Shown: positions 6,052-11,887, numbered from the stretch's first letter. The stretch: DNA of 11,887 nt from Candidatus Bathyarchaeota archaeon (GCA_023128135.1 JAGMEO010000009.1:1-11887); one strand, 5' to 3'. The notes: generated by a model not told the origin, from the letters alone. Program-made: numbers and translations.

Positions 6052-7122
6052 TTGATTGAAATAGATGGCTTTATGGGAGAAGGAGGGGGACAAATTATTA
6101 GAACAAGCGTGGCTCTTGCGACGCTTCTGGGAAAAAAAATTCACATCTTTAATGTGAGAGCAAAGCGATCTCCAAAAGGTTTCAGACCTCAACACATTAT
6201 TGGAGTAAAGACAGTTGCAGCTTTAGCAAAAGCAGAAGTCAAAGGGTTGAATGTAGGATCAACAGACTTAGTGTTTATTCCCAAGGCAAGGCTTTCTGGA
6301 GAATTTGTTTTTAATATTGGAACAGCTGGAAGTATATCATTGGTTTTACAATCACTAATGCCAACAGCTGCTTTCACATCAGGAAAAGTGAGGTTTACTA
6401 TAACTGGTGGAACCGATGTGAGATGGAGCCCAACTATAGATTACATCAAGTATGTCAAACTTCCCATTCTAAAAAAAATGGGCTACAATACTACACTATC
6501 AGTCTCAAGACGGGGACATTATCCAAAGGGTGGAGGTAAGGTTACCATGGAGATTCAACCTCTTAAAAGAATCGAACCTATTAACATCACTGATTTTGGA
6601 AGCGTAAAGAAGATAAAAGGAGTGAGTCATTGCGTAAAACTACCAAAGCACGTTGCTGAAAGACAAGCAAAAGCAGCTACTGCAGTTTTAAACCAAAGCG
6701 GTTTTAAAGATGTAATTGTGCCAACAGAATGGTATTCCTCTGAAAAAGACCAACATCTTGGTCCCGGGAGCGGTATTATTCTGTATGCTGAAACTACTTC
6801 AAACTCTGTAATTGGAGCTAATGCTCTTGGGGAGAAAGGAAAACCTGCAGAGAAAGTAGGCACCGAAGCCGCAAACAAGTTAGTGAAAGAGTTACAATCA
6901 AAAATGCCAATCGATCGACATATGGCTGATATGTTAGTGCCATATATGGCTATTGCAGATGGAGAATCAACCATCAAGGTTTCAGAAATTACTACGCATC
7001 TACTTACTAACGTCAAGATTGCTACTCTAGTTGCAGGCGTCAAGTTCAAGGTTGAAGGGCAATTAAAGTTTTCAGGAAAGATTTCAGTTAAAGGTCTTGG
7101 CTTAATAAACGATTTTTTCTAA
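6052..7122 (+). CDS. rtcA: RNA 3'-terminal phosphate cyclase
   Basis: Converts RNA 3'-phosphate ends to 2',3'-cyclic phosphate using ATP through an enzyme-AMP intermediate. 356 aa. Motifs: IEIDGFMGEGGGQIIRTSVAL at the N-terminus, RAKRSPKGFRPQH at 36-48, NIGTAGSISLVLQSLMP, GGTDVRWSPTIDY, RRGHYPKGGGKV at 153-164, RHMADMLVPYMA, and TTHLLTN with the expected adenylated His at 316. The start is TTG 6052, which gives the family's MIEIDG beginning; an in-frame stop lies 12 nt further upstream and no strong Shine-Dalgarno is visible. It appears monocistronic, with no RtcB or RtcR in this window. The last 35 nt overlap the 3' end of the convergent NOG1 gene. Confidence 0.95.
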   Translation: MIEIDGFMGEGGGQIIRTSVALATLLGKKIHIFNVRAKRSPKGFRPQHIIGVKTVAALAKAEVKGLNVGSTDLVFIPKARLSGEFVFNIGTAGSISLVLQSLMPTAAFTSGKVRFTITGGTDVRWSPTIDYIKYVKLPILKKMGYNTTLSVSRRGHYPKGGGKVTMEIQPLKRIEPINITDFGSVKKIKGVSHCVKLPKHVAERQAKAATAVLNQSGFKDVIVPTEWYSSEKDQHLGPGSGIILYAETTSNSVIGANALGEKGKPAEKVGTEAANKLVKELQSKMPIDRHMADMLVPYMAIADGESTIKVSEITTHLLTNVKIATLVAGVKFKVEGQLKFSGKISVKGLGLINDFF

Positions 7123-8137
7123 GATTTTTATAATTAACGTCTATAAGCCCAAGGGCTTCTTCAAAGACCTCTTGGACCCCTTTCCCTTCCTTAGCAACAA
7201 CCTCGTAAACATGATTTGTAAAATCTCTTTTTACTCTCCTAAGAGAGGCTTGGTCAACCAAGTCTATTTTGTTTATGACTTTTACTAACGGAATACCTAC
7301 GAACATTTTACTGATCTCTCTGAATAGACTTAACTGTCGTTTAAAAGAATAACCACAGGTCTCAGAAGGATCAGTAATAAAGATAATCACATGAGCAAGA
7401 TGTTTTAATGCAATTATGGCTTGAAGCTCGATAGGGTTTCTCTCTTTTAAAGGCCTGTCTAACAGACCAGGGGTATCGATGATTTGACAATGATCTAACT
7501 CTGTTTTCTTATGCCCAACTACAACCCCCTTTGTTGTGAAGGGGTAACTGTTAATTTCTGGTTTAGCTGTAGAAATTTGCTTAACAAAAGTTGACTTTCC
7601 AACATTCGCGTATCCAGCTACAACTACCGTTCTAATACTTGGATCAATAGAAGGAAGTTTTCTAAGCTTAGCCCCGGCTTCTTTTAGGAACTCTAAATCT
7701 TTTTCGATCTGGAAAATTACAGATGCCATTCTTCCATATGCCTTACGTCTCAAATTGGCTGCACCAATAGATGTCATAACCCGTTTGACAGCCCGTGAGT
7801 TTTTCTTAACGAAGCCATTTATCATTTTGACAGCCCATTTCAACGCAGCTAGGCTTTTCTTAAGATTCCCCACACCCACAAGGACATCTGCAAGTTCATA
7901 GTAGAATGGGTGAACTTCGTCAAGCCTTGGGAACTTCTTTATAATAGTTTTGAGCTTGACGATTATAGTATGTCCAGCATTTTTTATACGAAACTCTTCT
8001 CTTATACGCGCTTTGGCTCGAGGAGATCTTTTAGAGGGAACCGCTACAACAGCTTTCGAAGTTCTACGAAACGCCAAATCGATTAGCTCATCTGCCAGTA
8101 GCACCGTGCCTAAGTTACTAAATGGTTGCTTAGCCAA
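7088..8137 (-). CDS. NOG1-family GTPase (Obg-like, ribosome-associated)
   Basis: 349 aa from the chosen start. An N-terminal helical NOG1 domain covers roughly residues 1-165. It is followed by a GTPase domain with G1 GYANVGKS at 175-182, the switch region SYPFTTKG, G3 DTPG at 221-224 (IIDTPGLLDRPLKERN), G4 NKID at 289-292 and a G5-like AKEGKGV. Eukaryotic NOG1 acts in 60S subunit assembly; a role in large-subunit biogenesis in archaea is inferred. TTG 8137 is preferred because GGAG lies 8 nt upstream and the resulting protein begins near the family's TVLxADELxDxAFRR segment. An in-frame TTG at 8158 would add seven residues. The start overlaps the DUF504 stop by 8 nt, so translation is likely coupled. 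Confidence 0.93.
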   Translation of the reverse strand: MAKQPFSNLGTVLLADELIDLAFRRTSKAVVAVPSKRSPRAKARIREEFRIKNAGHTIIVKLKTIIKKFPRLDEVHPFYYELADVLVGVGNLKKSLAALKWAVKMINGFVKKNSRAVKRVMTSIGAANLRRKAYGRMASVIFQIEKDLEFLKEAGAKLRKLPSIDPSIRTVVVAGYANVGKSTFVKQISTAKPEINSYPFTTKGVVVGHKKTELDHCQIIDTPGLLDRPLKERNPIELQAIIALKHLAHVIIFITDPSETCGYSFKRQLSLFREISKMFVGIPLVKVINKIDLVDQASLRRVKRDFTNHVYEVVAKEGKGVQEVFEEALGLIDVNYKNLRKNRLLSQDL

Positions 8138-8393
8138 GTCTTTTTCTCCATACGACAAATCCGTTCAATGAGTTTCTGACCTCAATGACACGATGGAAAG
8201 GTATTACGACTTCATCATTTTCATATGTGAAGTATGAAGAAGCAACTTTCATTATTTTATCGCAAGATATTTGTTTCCTATTCATGTAAGCACCACGATG
8301 AATAAACGTGACTTCATAATCTTCTAGTTTTTCATCCTTATCCCAGAAAATTTTATTCAGTACTTCACGAAGAGTCAAATGATTGTTCCTCAA
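8130..8393 (-). CDS. UPF0248/DUF504 family protein
   Basis: An 87-aa archaeal protein of the DUF504 family; its function is unknown and an RNA-related role has only been guessed. Family hallmarks: LTLREVLNKIFWDKDE at 6-21, YEVTFIHRGA at 26-35, SSYFTYENDEVVIPFHRVIEVRN at about 52-74, then a terminal VVWRKR. The start is TTG 8393, which gives the expected length; there is no Shine-Dalgarno, so a leaderless transcript is plausible. Its 3' end contains the ribosome-binding site and start of the downstream NOG1 gene, suggesting a two-gene operon. It is divergent from the second proteasome beta gene across 52 nt. Confidence 0.88.
   Translation of the reverse strand: MRNNHLTLREVLNKIFWDKDEKLEDYEVTFIHRGAYMNRKQISCDKIMKVASSYFTYENDEVVIPFHRVIEVRNSLNGFVVWRKRLG
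8146..8149 (-). promoter_or_regulatory. Shine-Dalgarno for NOG1, inside the DUF504 gene
   Basis: GGAG on the minus strand with 8 nt to TTG 8137. This favours the internal start over TTG 8158. Confidence 0.5.
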
Positions 8394-8445
8394 CGATACA
8401 GATTTATTTCACAATAATGGTTTAATAGTTAAAGTTATAAGGTCG
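8394..8445. promoter_or_regulatory. Divergent promoter region for DUF504/NOG1 and non-catalytic psmB
   Basis: A 52-nt gap between divergent starts. The AT core TTTAATAG (8421-8428) lies about 22 nt before ATG 8446 and, read on the other strand as CTATTAAA, about 30 nt before TTG 8393. It could serve as the TATA element in both directions for leaderless or near-leaderless transcripts. Judged by eye. Confidence 0.35.
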
Positions 8446-9081
8446 ATGACATTGAAGGGAAGCATTTTGAGTCGAGAGAGATTGTTTCTTCCTGGGGCCT
8501 CAACTATAGGCATTGTCTGTAAGGATGGAGTAATCCTTGCATCAGAGAAACGTGTTTCTTACGGATATATGATACATAGTAAAACAGGCAAAAAAGTTTT
8601 TAAAATAACAAAAAGCATAGGCGCTGCATGTGCTGGATTAATAGCAGATATGCAAATCATGATAAGGGAGATCTCAGCCTATACGAAGCTCTATGAATTG
8701 GATAAAGGAAAGCCAATATCAGTAAAAAGCACAGCAAAGCTAATGTCAAACATACTCTTCCAGAGAAGGTTATTTCCATACTTAACACAAACAATAATCG
8801 GCGGAATAGACAATCATGGACCAAACTTGTACGTCCTAGATGCATTGGGATCACTAATACCAGACAAATATGCTGCGGTAGGCTCTGGAGCCGAAATAGC
8901 TCTTGGAGTACTCGAGGTAACATATAAAGATGGGTTGGACGTCTCTGAAGGAAAGGAACTAGCTTTAAAAACAATAAAATCGGCTGTAGCAAGGGATGCA
9001 GCAAGTGGCGATGGACTAGACATCCTTGTAATTACAAAAGAAAGAATGACAGAGGAGACCATTCTACTAGCGCAAACTTGA
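8446..9081 (+). CDS. psmB: Proteasome beta subunit, predicted non-catalytic
   Basis: A 211-aa 20S proteasome beta subunit. It aligns along its length with the catalytic paralogue at 507-1151: GIVCKDGVILASEKRVSYGY, SKTGKKVFKI, LFPYLTQTIIGGIDNHGPNL, AAVGSGAEIALGVLE, ARDAASGDGLD. At the cleavage site it reads LFLPG|ASTIGIV, so the position of the nucleophile Thr1 is Ala (residue 18) and Asp17 is Glu (ASE), while Lys33 (residue 50) and the C-terminal SGD motif are kept. It should fold and assemble but not self-process or cleave peptides. This resembles the inactive beta1 subunit of Sulfolobus. ATG 8446 is chosen; a longer TTG start at 8383 would overlap the divergent DUF504 gene. A T-rich stretch follows the stop. 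Confidence 0.93.
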   Translation: MTLKGSILSRERLFLPGASTIGIVCKDGVILASEKRVSYGYMIHSKTGKKVFKITKSIGAACAGLIADMQIMIREISAYTKLYELDKGKPISVKSTAKLMSNILFQRRLFPYLTQTIIGGIDNHGPNLYVLDALGSLIPDKYAAVGSGAEIALGVLEVTYKDGLDVSEGKELALKTIKSAVARDAASGDGLDILVITKERMTEETILLAQT

Positions 9082-9116
9082 TTGTCTATCAAAACAGACA
9101 TTTTAAAATAATGTAT

Positions 9117-9130
9117 AATTTATTTTTTGT
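9117..9130 (+). terminator. T-rich terminator-like stretch after the psmB paralogue
   Basis: AATTTATTTTTTGT, including T6 at 9123-9128, lies about 40 nt after the psmB stop. Archaeal termination uses such U-rich tracts. No stem-loop precedes it. Confidence 0.35.
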
Positions 9131-9141
9131 TCAAGATTTAC

Positions 9142-9153
9142 TTATAATTATAA
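9142..9153. repeat. Perfect 12-bp AT palindrome in the intergenic region
   Basis: TTATAATTATAA is its own reverse complement. It sits in the AT-rich stretch 9082-9178 before the Taw1-like fragment. It may be a TATA box for that fragment or low-complexity chance; the rest of 9082-9178 shows nothing coding. Confidence 0.35.
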
Positions 9154-9178
9154 AATTTTTTATGAATAGACAAAATAA

Positions 9179-9391
9179 CCTTCAAAAATTAGTTACGTTG
9201 AACCGAAGACCTATATGTATGTTGGTTACTCAAGAAAGAGATTGAGATTTAAAGACATGCCAATACACACAGAGATCAAAAACTTTGCTGAAGAACTGAG
9301 TGCTTTAACAGGGTACAAGATGTTGGATGAAGCACGTGATAGTCGTGTTGTGTTGTTAAGCCGTTCAGAAAAACCTATTAGGTTTCTTTAA
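9179..9391 (+). pseudogene. Orphan C-terminal domain of Taw1/TYW1 (tRNA 4-demethylwyosine synthase), remnant or mini-protein
   Basis: The frame is open from 9179 to TAA at 9391 and encodes about 70 residues: ISYVEPKTYMYVGYSRKRL, then RFKDMPIHTEIKNFAEELSA, then TGYKMLDEARDSRVVLLSRS. This is the 'wyosine base formation' domain found at the C-terminus of Taw1/TYW1, a radical-SAM enzyme modifying guanosine-37 of tRNA-Phe. The flavodoxin-like/radical-SAM core with its CxxxCxxC cluster is absent: upstream is an in-frame stop (9176-9178) and AT-rich intergenic DNA. The only in-frame ATG is at 9215, giving 58 residues that lose the first strand. The frame has no internal stops or frameshifts. Either it is a recent 5'-deleted remnant or a free-standing domain. 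The family call is strong; whether it is expressed is unknown. Confidence 0.7.
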
Positions 9392-9413
9392 CGTCAATCT
9401 CATTATTCCAATC

Positions 9414-10061
9414 GTGGTTATACCTTTGTCACTAAAAAAAATAATTAAAGTCCTCCAAAAAGAGTTAAATAAAAAAGATAACATTCGGGAACAAATTTTA
9501 TCAAATTCAAGAACTGTTACTAGAATATCAAAACAAGCTATTCTAATGACTCATCAAGGGAGAGACAAAGAAGCTGAAAAAAAACTTAGACACGCTAAAA
9601 AAGAGTTGGCAAAAATCAAGAAGATTTCTTCACCTTATCCTTATCTAGCTTCCATGGGTGCCCTAAGAGCCGCATACGAAGAATATGTAGAAGCTTGGGC
9701 TTTTTTAAAGTTTGTAAAGGGTGAAGAGTTTCTGAATCCAAAGGAGTTTGAGATACCCACAATACCTTATCTTCTAGGGCTTGCTGACTTGATAGGTGAG
9801 TTGAGGAGAAAAGCTTTAGATTCTCTGAGGATTGGTGATTTAGAGACTTCTGAAAAATGCCTTGAAACAATGGAAGAAGTGTATCTTGAACTCATGGCTC
9901 TTGAAAATGTCCATGGCTTAGCCCCAAATATAAGAAGAAAAGTTGACGTATCAAGAAAAATAATTGAGGCGACTAGAGGCGACATAACATCAGAAAGCAG
10001 ACGGAGTTTACTAGCAACTTCGCTTAAAAACCTAAAGAAGCAGCTTAATAGCAAATTATGA
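9414..10061 (+). CDS. Translin-family RNA-binding protein/putative ribonuclease
   Basis: A 215-aa, almost wholly helical protein of the translin family (COG2178). Translin and TRAX form octameric shells (C3PO) that bind and cut RNA; an archaeal TRAX-like C3PO is known. Visible here: an N-terminal Arg-rich helix (REQILSNSRTVTRISKQAI), a charged coiled-coil-like segment at 50-70, AAYEEYVEAWAFLKF at 86-100, and YLLGLADLIGELRRKALDSL at 119-138. The acidic set Glu89, Glu90, Glu93 and Asp125 matches the region of the TRAX catalytic acids, so nuclease activity is plausible (inference). GTG 9414 is used; no Shine-Dalgarno, but TTCTTTAAC around 9384-9392 would suit a leaderless start. Its TGA overlaps the ATG of a 28-codon ORF (ATGA), making it the first gene of the endoV-ribK operon. 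Confidence 0.85.
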   Translation: MVIPLSLKKIIKVLQKELNKKDNIREQILSNSRTVTRISKQAILMTHQGRDKEAEKKLRHAKKELAKIKKISSPYPYLASMGALRAAYEEYVEAWAFLKFVKGEEFLNPKEFEIPTIPYLLGLADLIGELRRKALDSLRIGDLETSEKCLETMEEVYLELMALENVHGLAPNIRRKVDVSRKIIEATRGDITSESRRSLLATSLKNLKKQLNSKL

Positions 10062-10144
10062 GAAAAATTCTAGCTGTTCTTGAAGAAGTTTCAAACATGC
10101 TATTTACAAGAGTACACCTCAAATCTGGAAGCTCAATTGTTTGA
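10058..10144 (+). CDS. Candidate 28-aa small ORF coupled to translin and endoV
   Basis: Runs from ATG 10058 to TGA 10142-10144 and encodes MRKILAVLEEVSNMLFTRVH followed by LKSGSSIV. Its start overlaps the translin stop as ATGA, and its stop overlaps the TTG start of endonuclease V, so it exactly fills the 79-nt gap between them. The product has no membrane segment; the end (FTRVHLKSGSSIV) vaguely resembles the first strands of Sm-like folds, but this is too short to call. It could be a translated leader that couples the two genes, a remnant of a larger gene, or chance. No Shine-Dalgarno precedes it. Confidence 0.3.
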   Translation: MRKILAVLEEVSNMLFTRVHLKSGSSIV

Positions 10145-10815
10145 AGAAGATTCCAAAAAACTTTGATATCAAAAGAGCGCGTGGCATTCAATCTGCACTG
10201 GCAAAGAGAGTTATAAAAAAAGATGTTCTTCCATCATCTTTGAAGACGATTGCTGGTGTCGATGTTTCATATACTCAAAATCTTGCAGTTGCAGCTGTTG
10301 CAATACTAGATTACGACAATTTGGAAACTATTGAGGTACAGTTTAGTTTAGTTAAGATATGTTTTCCTTATGTACCTACTCTTTTGTCTTTTCGTGAGGC
10401 CCCAGCAATACTTAGTGTCTTGAAAAAGTTAAAGTCTAAACCAGATGTATGCCTTATTGATGGACATGGAGTAGCTCACCCCTACCGCTATGGTTTGGCG
10501 TGTCACATTGGCGTCATCAAGAAAGTTCCAACGATCGGTGTTGCTAAGAATAAACTTTTTGGCGAAGTTAGCAAATTTGAACGTAATACAGCGAAGATTA
10601 AGGATAACAGTGAAGTCATAGGCCTAGCACTTCTGAAAAGCACATGTAGGAGACCATTATACATCAGTGTGGGTAACATGGTAAGCTTGGATAAAGCCTT
10701 AGAAATCGTAAAGCATTGCATTAGTAACAATTATCGAACAGCAATACCGATTATGATTGCACATAAGTTAGCTAATAGGAAAAAGCACAATTTGGTTAAG
10801 AGGATAAAAAAATGA
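10141..10815 (+). CDS. nfi: Endonuclease V
   Basis: Cuts one phosphodiester bond 3' of deoxyinosine in DNA (and of inosine in RNA in some members), acting in repair of deaminated bases. 224 aa, normal size. Motifs: TIAGVDVSY with Asp41, FPYVPTLLSFREAP with the PYVP strand-separating wedge at 76-79 and Glu86, CLIDGHGVAHPYRYGLACHIGV with Asp107 and His113, and PTIGVAKNKLFG with Lys136; YISVGNMVSLDKALEIV closes the core. The metal-binding Asp-Glu-Asp set is complete. The start is TTG 10141, with a weak GGAAG 9 nt upstream. Its TGA overlaps the ribK ATG (ATGA), so the two are translationally coupled. Confidence 0.94.
   Translation: MKKIPKNFDIKRARGIQSALAKRVIKKDVLPSSLKTIAGVDVSYTQNLAVAAVAILDYDNLETIEVQFSLVKICFPYVPTLLSFREAPAILSVLKKLKSKPDVCLIDGHGVAHPYRYGLACHIGVIKKVPTIGVAKNKLFGEVSKFERNTAKIKDNSEVIGLALLKSTCRRPLYISVGNMVSLDKALEIVKHCISNNYRTAIPIMIAHKLANRKKHNLVKRIKK
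10800..10804 (+). promoter_or_regulatory. Shine-Dalgarno for ribK
   Basis: GAGGA at the end of the endoV gene, 7 nt before ATG 10812. It supports the overlapping start. Confidence 0.6.
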
Positions 10816-11489
10816 AGCCAAGTCTTTGGAACACCTTATACAAACTCTCTTTATTGTTAACTCAAGAAAAATCTTTGAAAACTTCAACAACAAGGTTATC
10901 TGATAAATTTGGCCTCGCTCAACAGACTGTTTCACGCCACTTAATTATTCTGGAAAGACTCGGTCTTATCGAAAGACACGTTACTGTTAAAGGCGAAGAA
11001 ATAAAGATTACAACCAAAGGATTGGACGAGTTAAGAAATGTTTATTTTAGGCTAAAATCAATTTTTGAGGGAATTTCAGAAACCTTCATTTTTGAAGGAA
11101 GACTTTTTTCTGGAATTGGCGAAGCTGCTTACTATATGAGTTTAAAAACATATCGTGACCAATTCATTGAAAAACTTGGTTTTGATCCTTATCCAGGAAC
11201 ATTGAATCTCAAGCTTTTATCTACCTCTGACGTGATTGCAAAGAAGGAATTAGAAGCACATCTAGGTATTGAAATTGAAAGTTTTAAAGATAAGAAGAGA
11301 ACTTATGGTTCAGCCAAATGCTTCAAAGCAAAAATAAATGACAAAATTGATGGCGCTGTTGTAATTGTAGACCGCAGCCATTACAATGATTCTGTGCTTG
11401 AAGTCATAGCTCCAGTATATATTAGGGAAAAATTAAGTCTAAAAGATGGAAACATTGTACGTGTTGAAACTTTTGCTAAAACAGATTAA
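10812..11489 (+). CDS. ribK: CTP-dependent riboflavin kinase with N-terminal winged helix
   Basis: Phosphorylates riboflavin to FMN using CTP, the archaeal replacement for the bacterial ATP enzyme. 225 aa. Residues 24-75 form a MarR/ArsR-like winged helix (TTRLSDKFGLAQQTVSRHLI, then ERLGLIER and a wing VKGEEIKITTKG). The kinase domain (DUF120) spans about 91-221: FEGRLFSGIGEAAYYMSL at 94-111, GFDPYPGTLNLKL at 123-135 with Thr130/Asn132 at the expected Mg-nucleotide site, and VIAPVYIREKLSLKDG at 198-212. This two-domain form is known in several archaea and suggests that the enzyme may also be a DNA-binding regulator of flavin genes (inference). ATG 10812 has GAGGA 7 nt upstream and overlaps endoV by 4 nt. 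It is convergent with ribL. Confidence 0.93.
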   Translation: MKPSLWNTLYKLSLLLTQEKSLKTSTTRLSDKFGLAQQTVSRHLIILERLGLIERHVTVKGEEIKITTKGLDELRNVYFRLKSIFEGISETFIFEGRLFSGIGEAAYYMSLKTYRDQFIEKLGFDPYPGTLNLKLLSTSDVIAKKELEAHLGIEIESFKDKKRTYGSAKCFKAKINDKIDGAVVIVDRSHYNDSVLEVIAPVYIREKLSLKDGNIVRVETFAKTD

Positions 11490-11519
11490 ATGCAAAAATT
11501 GAACTTTGTTTAATAATAG

Positions 11520-11536
11520 ATTTTTTATGAAAAAAC
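11520..11536. terminator. Bidirectional T-tract terminator between ribK and ribL
   Basis: TTTTTT at 11521-11526 and AAAAAA at 11530-11535 give a U6 tract in each direction in the 64-nt gap between the convergent ribK and ribL genes. They can pair only weakly. The position fits archaeal U-tract termination for both genes. Confidence 0.45.
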
Positions 11537-11553
11537 AGGTTAGTAAGTTTAAG

Positions 11554-11887
11554 CTATTTCCACTCCTTAACTATTTTCCGCTTAATCATTGAAGAGCTAT
11601 TTAAATCAGAAGCTGCAAATTCCCGGATTTTTACAACCTTAACTTTTAGATCTAACTTGGCGACCGCTTTTTTCACTGCCTTCTCAATGTAGTCTTGATC
11701 ATAGCCAAGAGTGATGATGTCTGGCTTAATCTTTCTCATTACCTCCTCAATATTCAGATCTTCGTAACCTAGAATAGCTTCATCAACTGGTTTTAGGGCT
11801 TCAACTAACGCTCTCCGTTGATCCTCAGGTATAATAGGTTTTTTGCCTTTCAATCGCTTAACAGTACTATCTCTAGCTACTACTACA
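11554..11887 (-). CDS. ribL: FAD synthase, RibL-type, C-terminal part (5' end beyond right edge)
   Basis: Transfers AMP from ATP to FMN to make FAD, the step following RibK. 110 residues are visible and the frame stays open to the window edge: VVARDSTVKRLKGKKPIIPE, DQRRALVEALKPVDEAILGY, then IKPDIITLGYDQDYIEK, the order seen in archaeal cytidylyltransferase-fold FAD synthases. The N-terminal HxGH segment lies outside the window, roughly 35-40 residues away. The TTG at 11853 is an internal Leu codon, not the start, because homology continues upstream of it. The C-terminal part (IREFAASDLNSSSMIKRKI) contains no cysteine, although some characterised RibL proteins carry conserved cysteines there. 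It is convergent with ribK. Confidence 0.88.
   Translation of the reverse strand, partial: VVVARDSTVKRLKGKKPIIPEDQRRALVEALKPVDEAILGYEDLNIEEVMRKIKPDIITLGYDQDYIEKAVKKAVAKLDLKVKVVKIREFAASDLNSSSMIKRKIVKEWK

Noticed and set aside
8383..8445. N-terminal extension of the non-catalytic beta subunit from TTG 8383
   Set aside because: It would overlap the divergent DUF504 gene and give an unusually long propeptide; ATG 8446 with an upstream TATA-like core fits better.
9162..9244. ORF beginning MNRQNNLQKLVTLNRR in another frame over the Taw1-like fragment
   Set aside because: It is a shadow frame; the frame with the recognisable Taw1 domain explains the stretch better.
1..11887. CRISPR arrays, insertion sequences, integrase or attachment sites
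   Set aside because: No regularly spaced repeats, transposase motifs or terminal repeats were found; all genes look like ordinary chromosomal archaeal genes with similar base composition.

Overview
This AT-rich window has a dense, typically archaeal gene set. Archaeal-only or archaeal/eukaryotic families include the FttA (aCPSF1) beta-CASP nuclease, proteasome beta subunits, glycerol-1-phosphate dehydrogenase, UPF0179, NadM-type NMN adenylyltransferase, CTP-dependent riboflavin kinase, RibL-type FAD synthase, a NOG1-like GTPase and a translin-family protein. One of the two proteasome beta subunits lacks the catalytic threonine and carries the ASE(K/R)R-x-SYG signature known from TACK archaea. 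I therefore infer a TACK-type archaeon, possibly Bathyarchaeia-like, but the lineage is not proven by this window. About half of the genes appear to start with TTG, and several of these starts sit behind a clear Shine-Dalgarno sequence.

Layout. 1-1151 (-): catalytic proteasome beta, then fttA, which runs off the left edge. 1300-2824 (+): G1P dehydrogenase (membrane lipid backbone) and UPF0179, a Cys-rich protein of unknown function; its 3' end overlaps a convergent FKBP-type prolyl isomerase (2766-3497, -). 3689-4480 (+): SAM hydrolase of the DUF62 family. 4523-5992 (-): a likely operon of O6-alkylguanine-DNA alkyltransferase, NMN adenylyltransferase and a small parvulin. 6052-7122 (+): RNA 3'-phosphate cyclase, overlapping tail to tail with NOG1 (7088-8137, -), which is translationally coupled to UPF0248/DUF504. 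8446-9081 (+): the second, apparently non-catalytic beta subunit, divergent from DUF504. 9082-9413 looks intergenic but contains an orphan C-terminal domain of the tRNA wyosine enzyme Taw1/TYW1 at 9179-9391. 9414-11489 (+): a tightly overlapping operon of a translin/C3PO-like protein, a 28-codon small ORF, endonuclease V and CTP-dependent riboflavin kinase with a winged helix. 11554-11887 (-): the C-terminal part of FAD synthase, convergent with the riboflavin kinase across a T6/A6 terminator-like element.

Themes: protein turnover and folding (two beta subunits, FKBP, parvulin), RNA metabolism (FttA, RtcA, translin, possibly EndoV, Taw1 remnant, NOG1) and cofactors (NAD, FMN, FAD). No mobile element, CRISPR array, rRNA or tRNA was seen. 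I found no clearly new multi-gene system. The most interesting points are the orphan Taw1 domain, the inactive beta subunit and the 28-codon ORF nested between translin and endoV.
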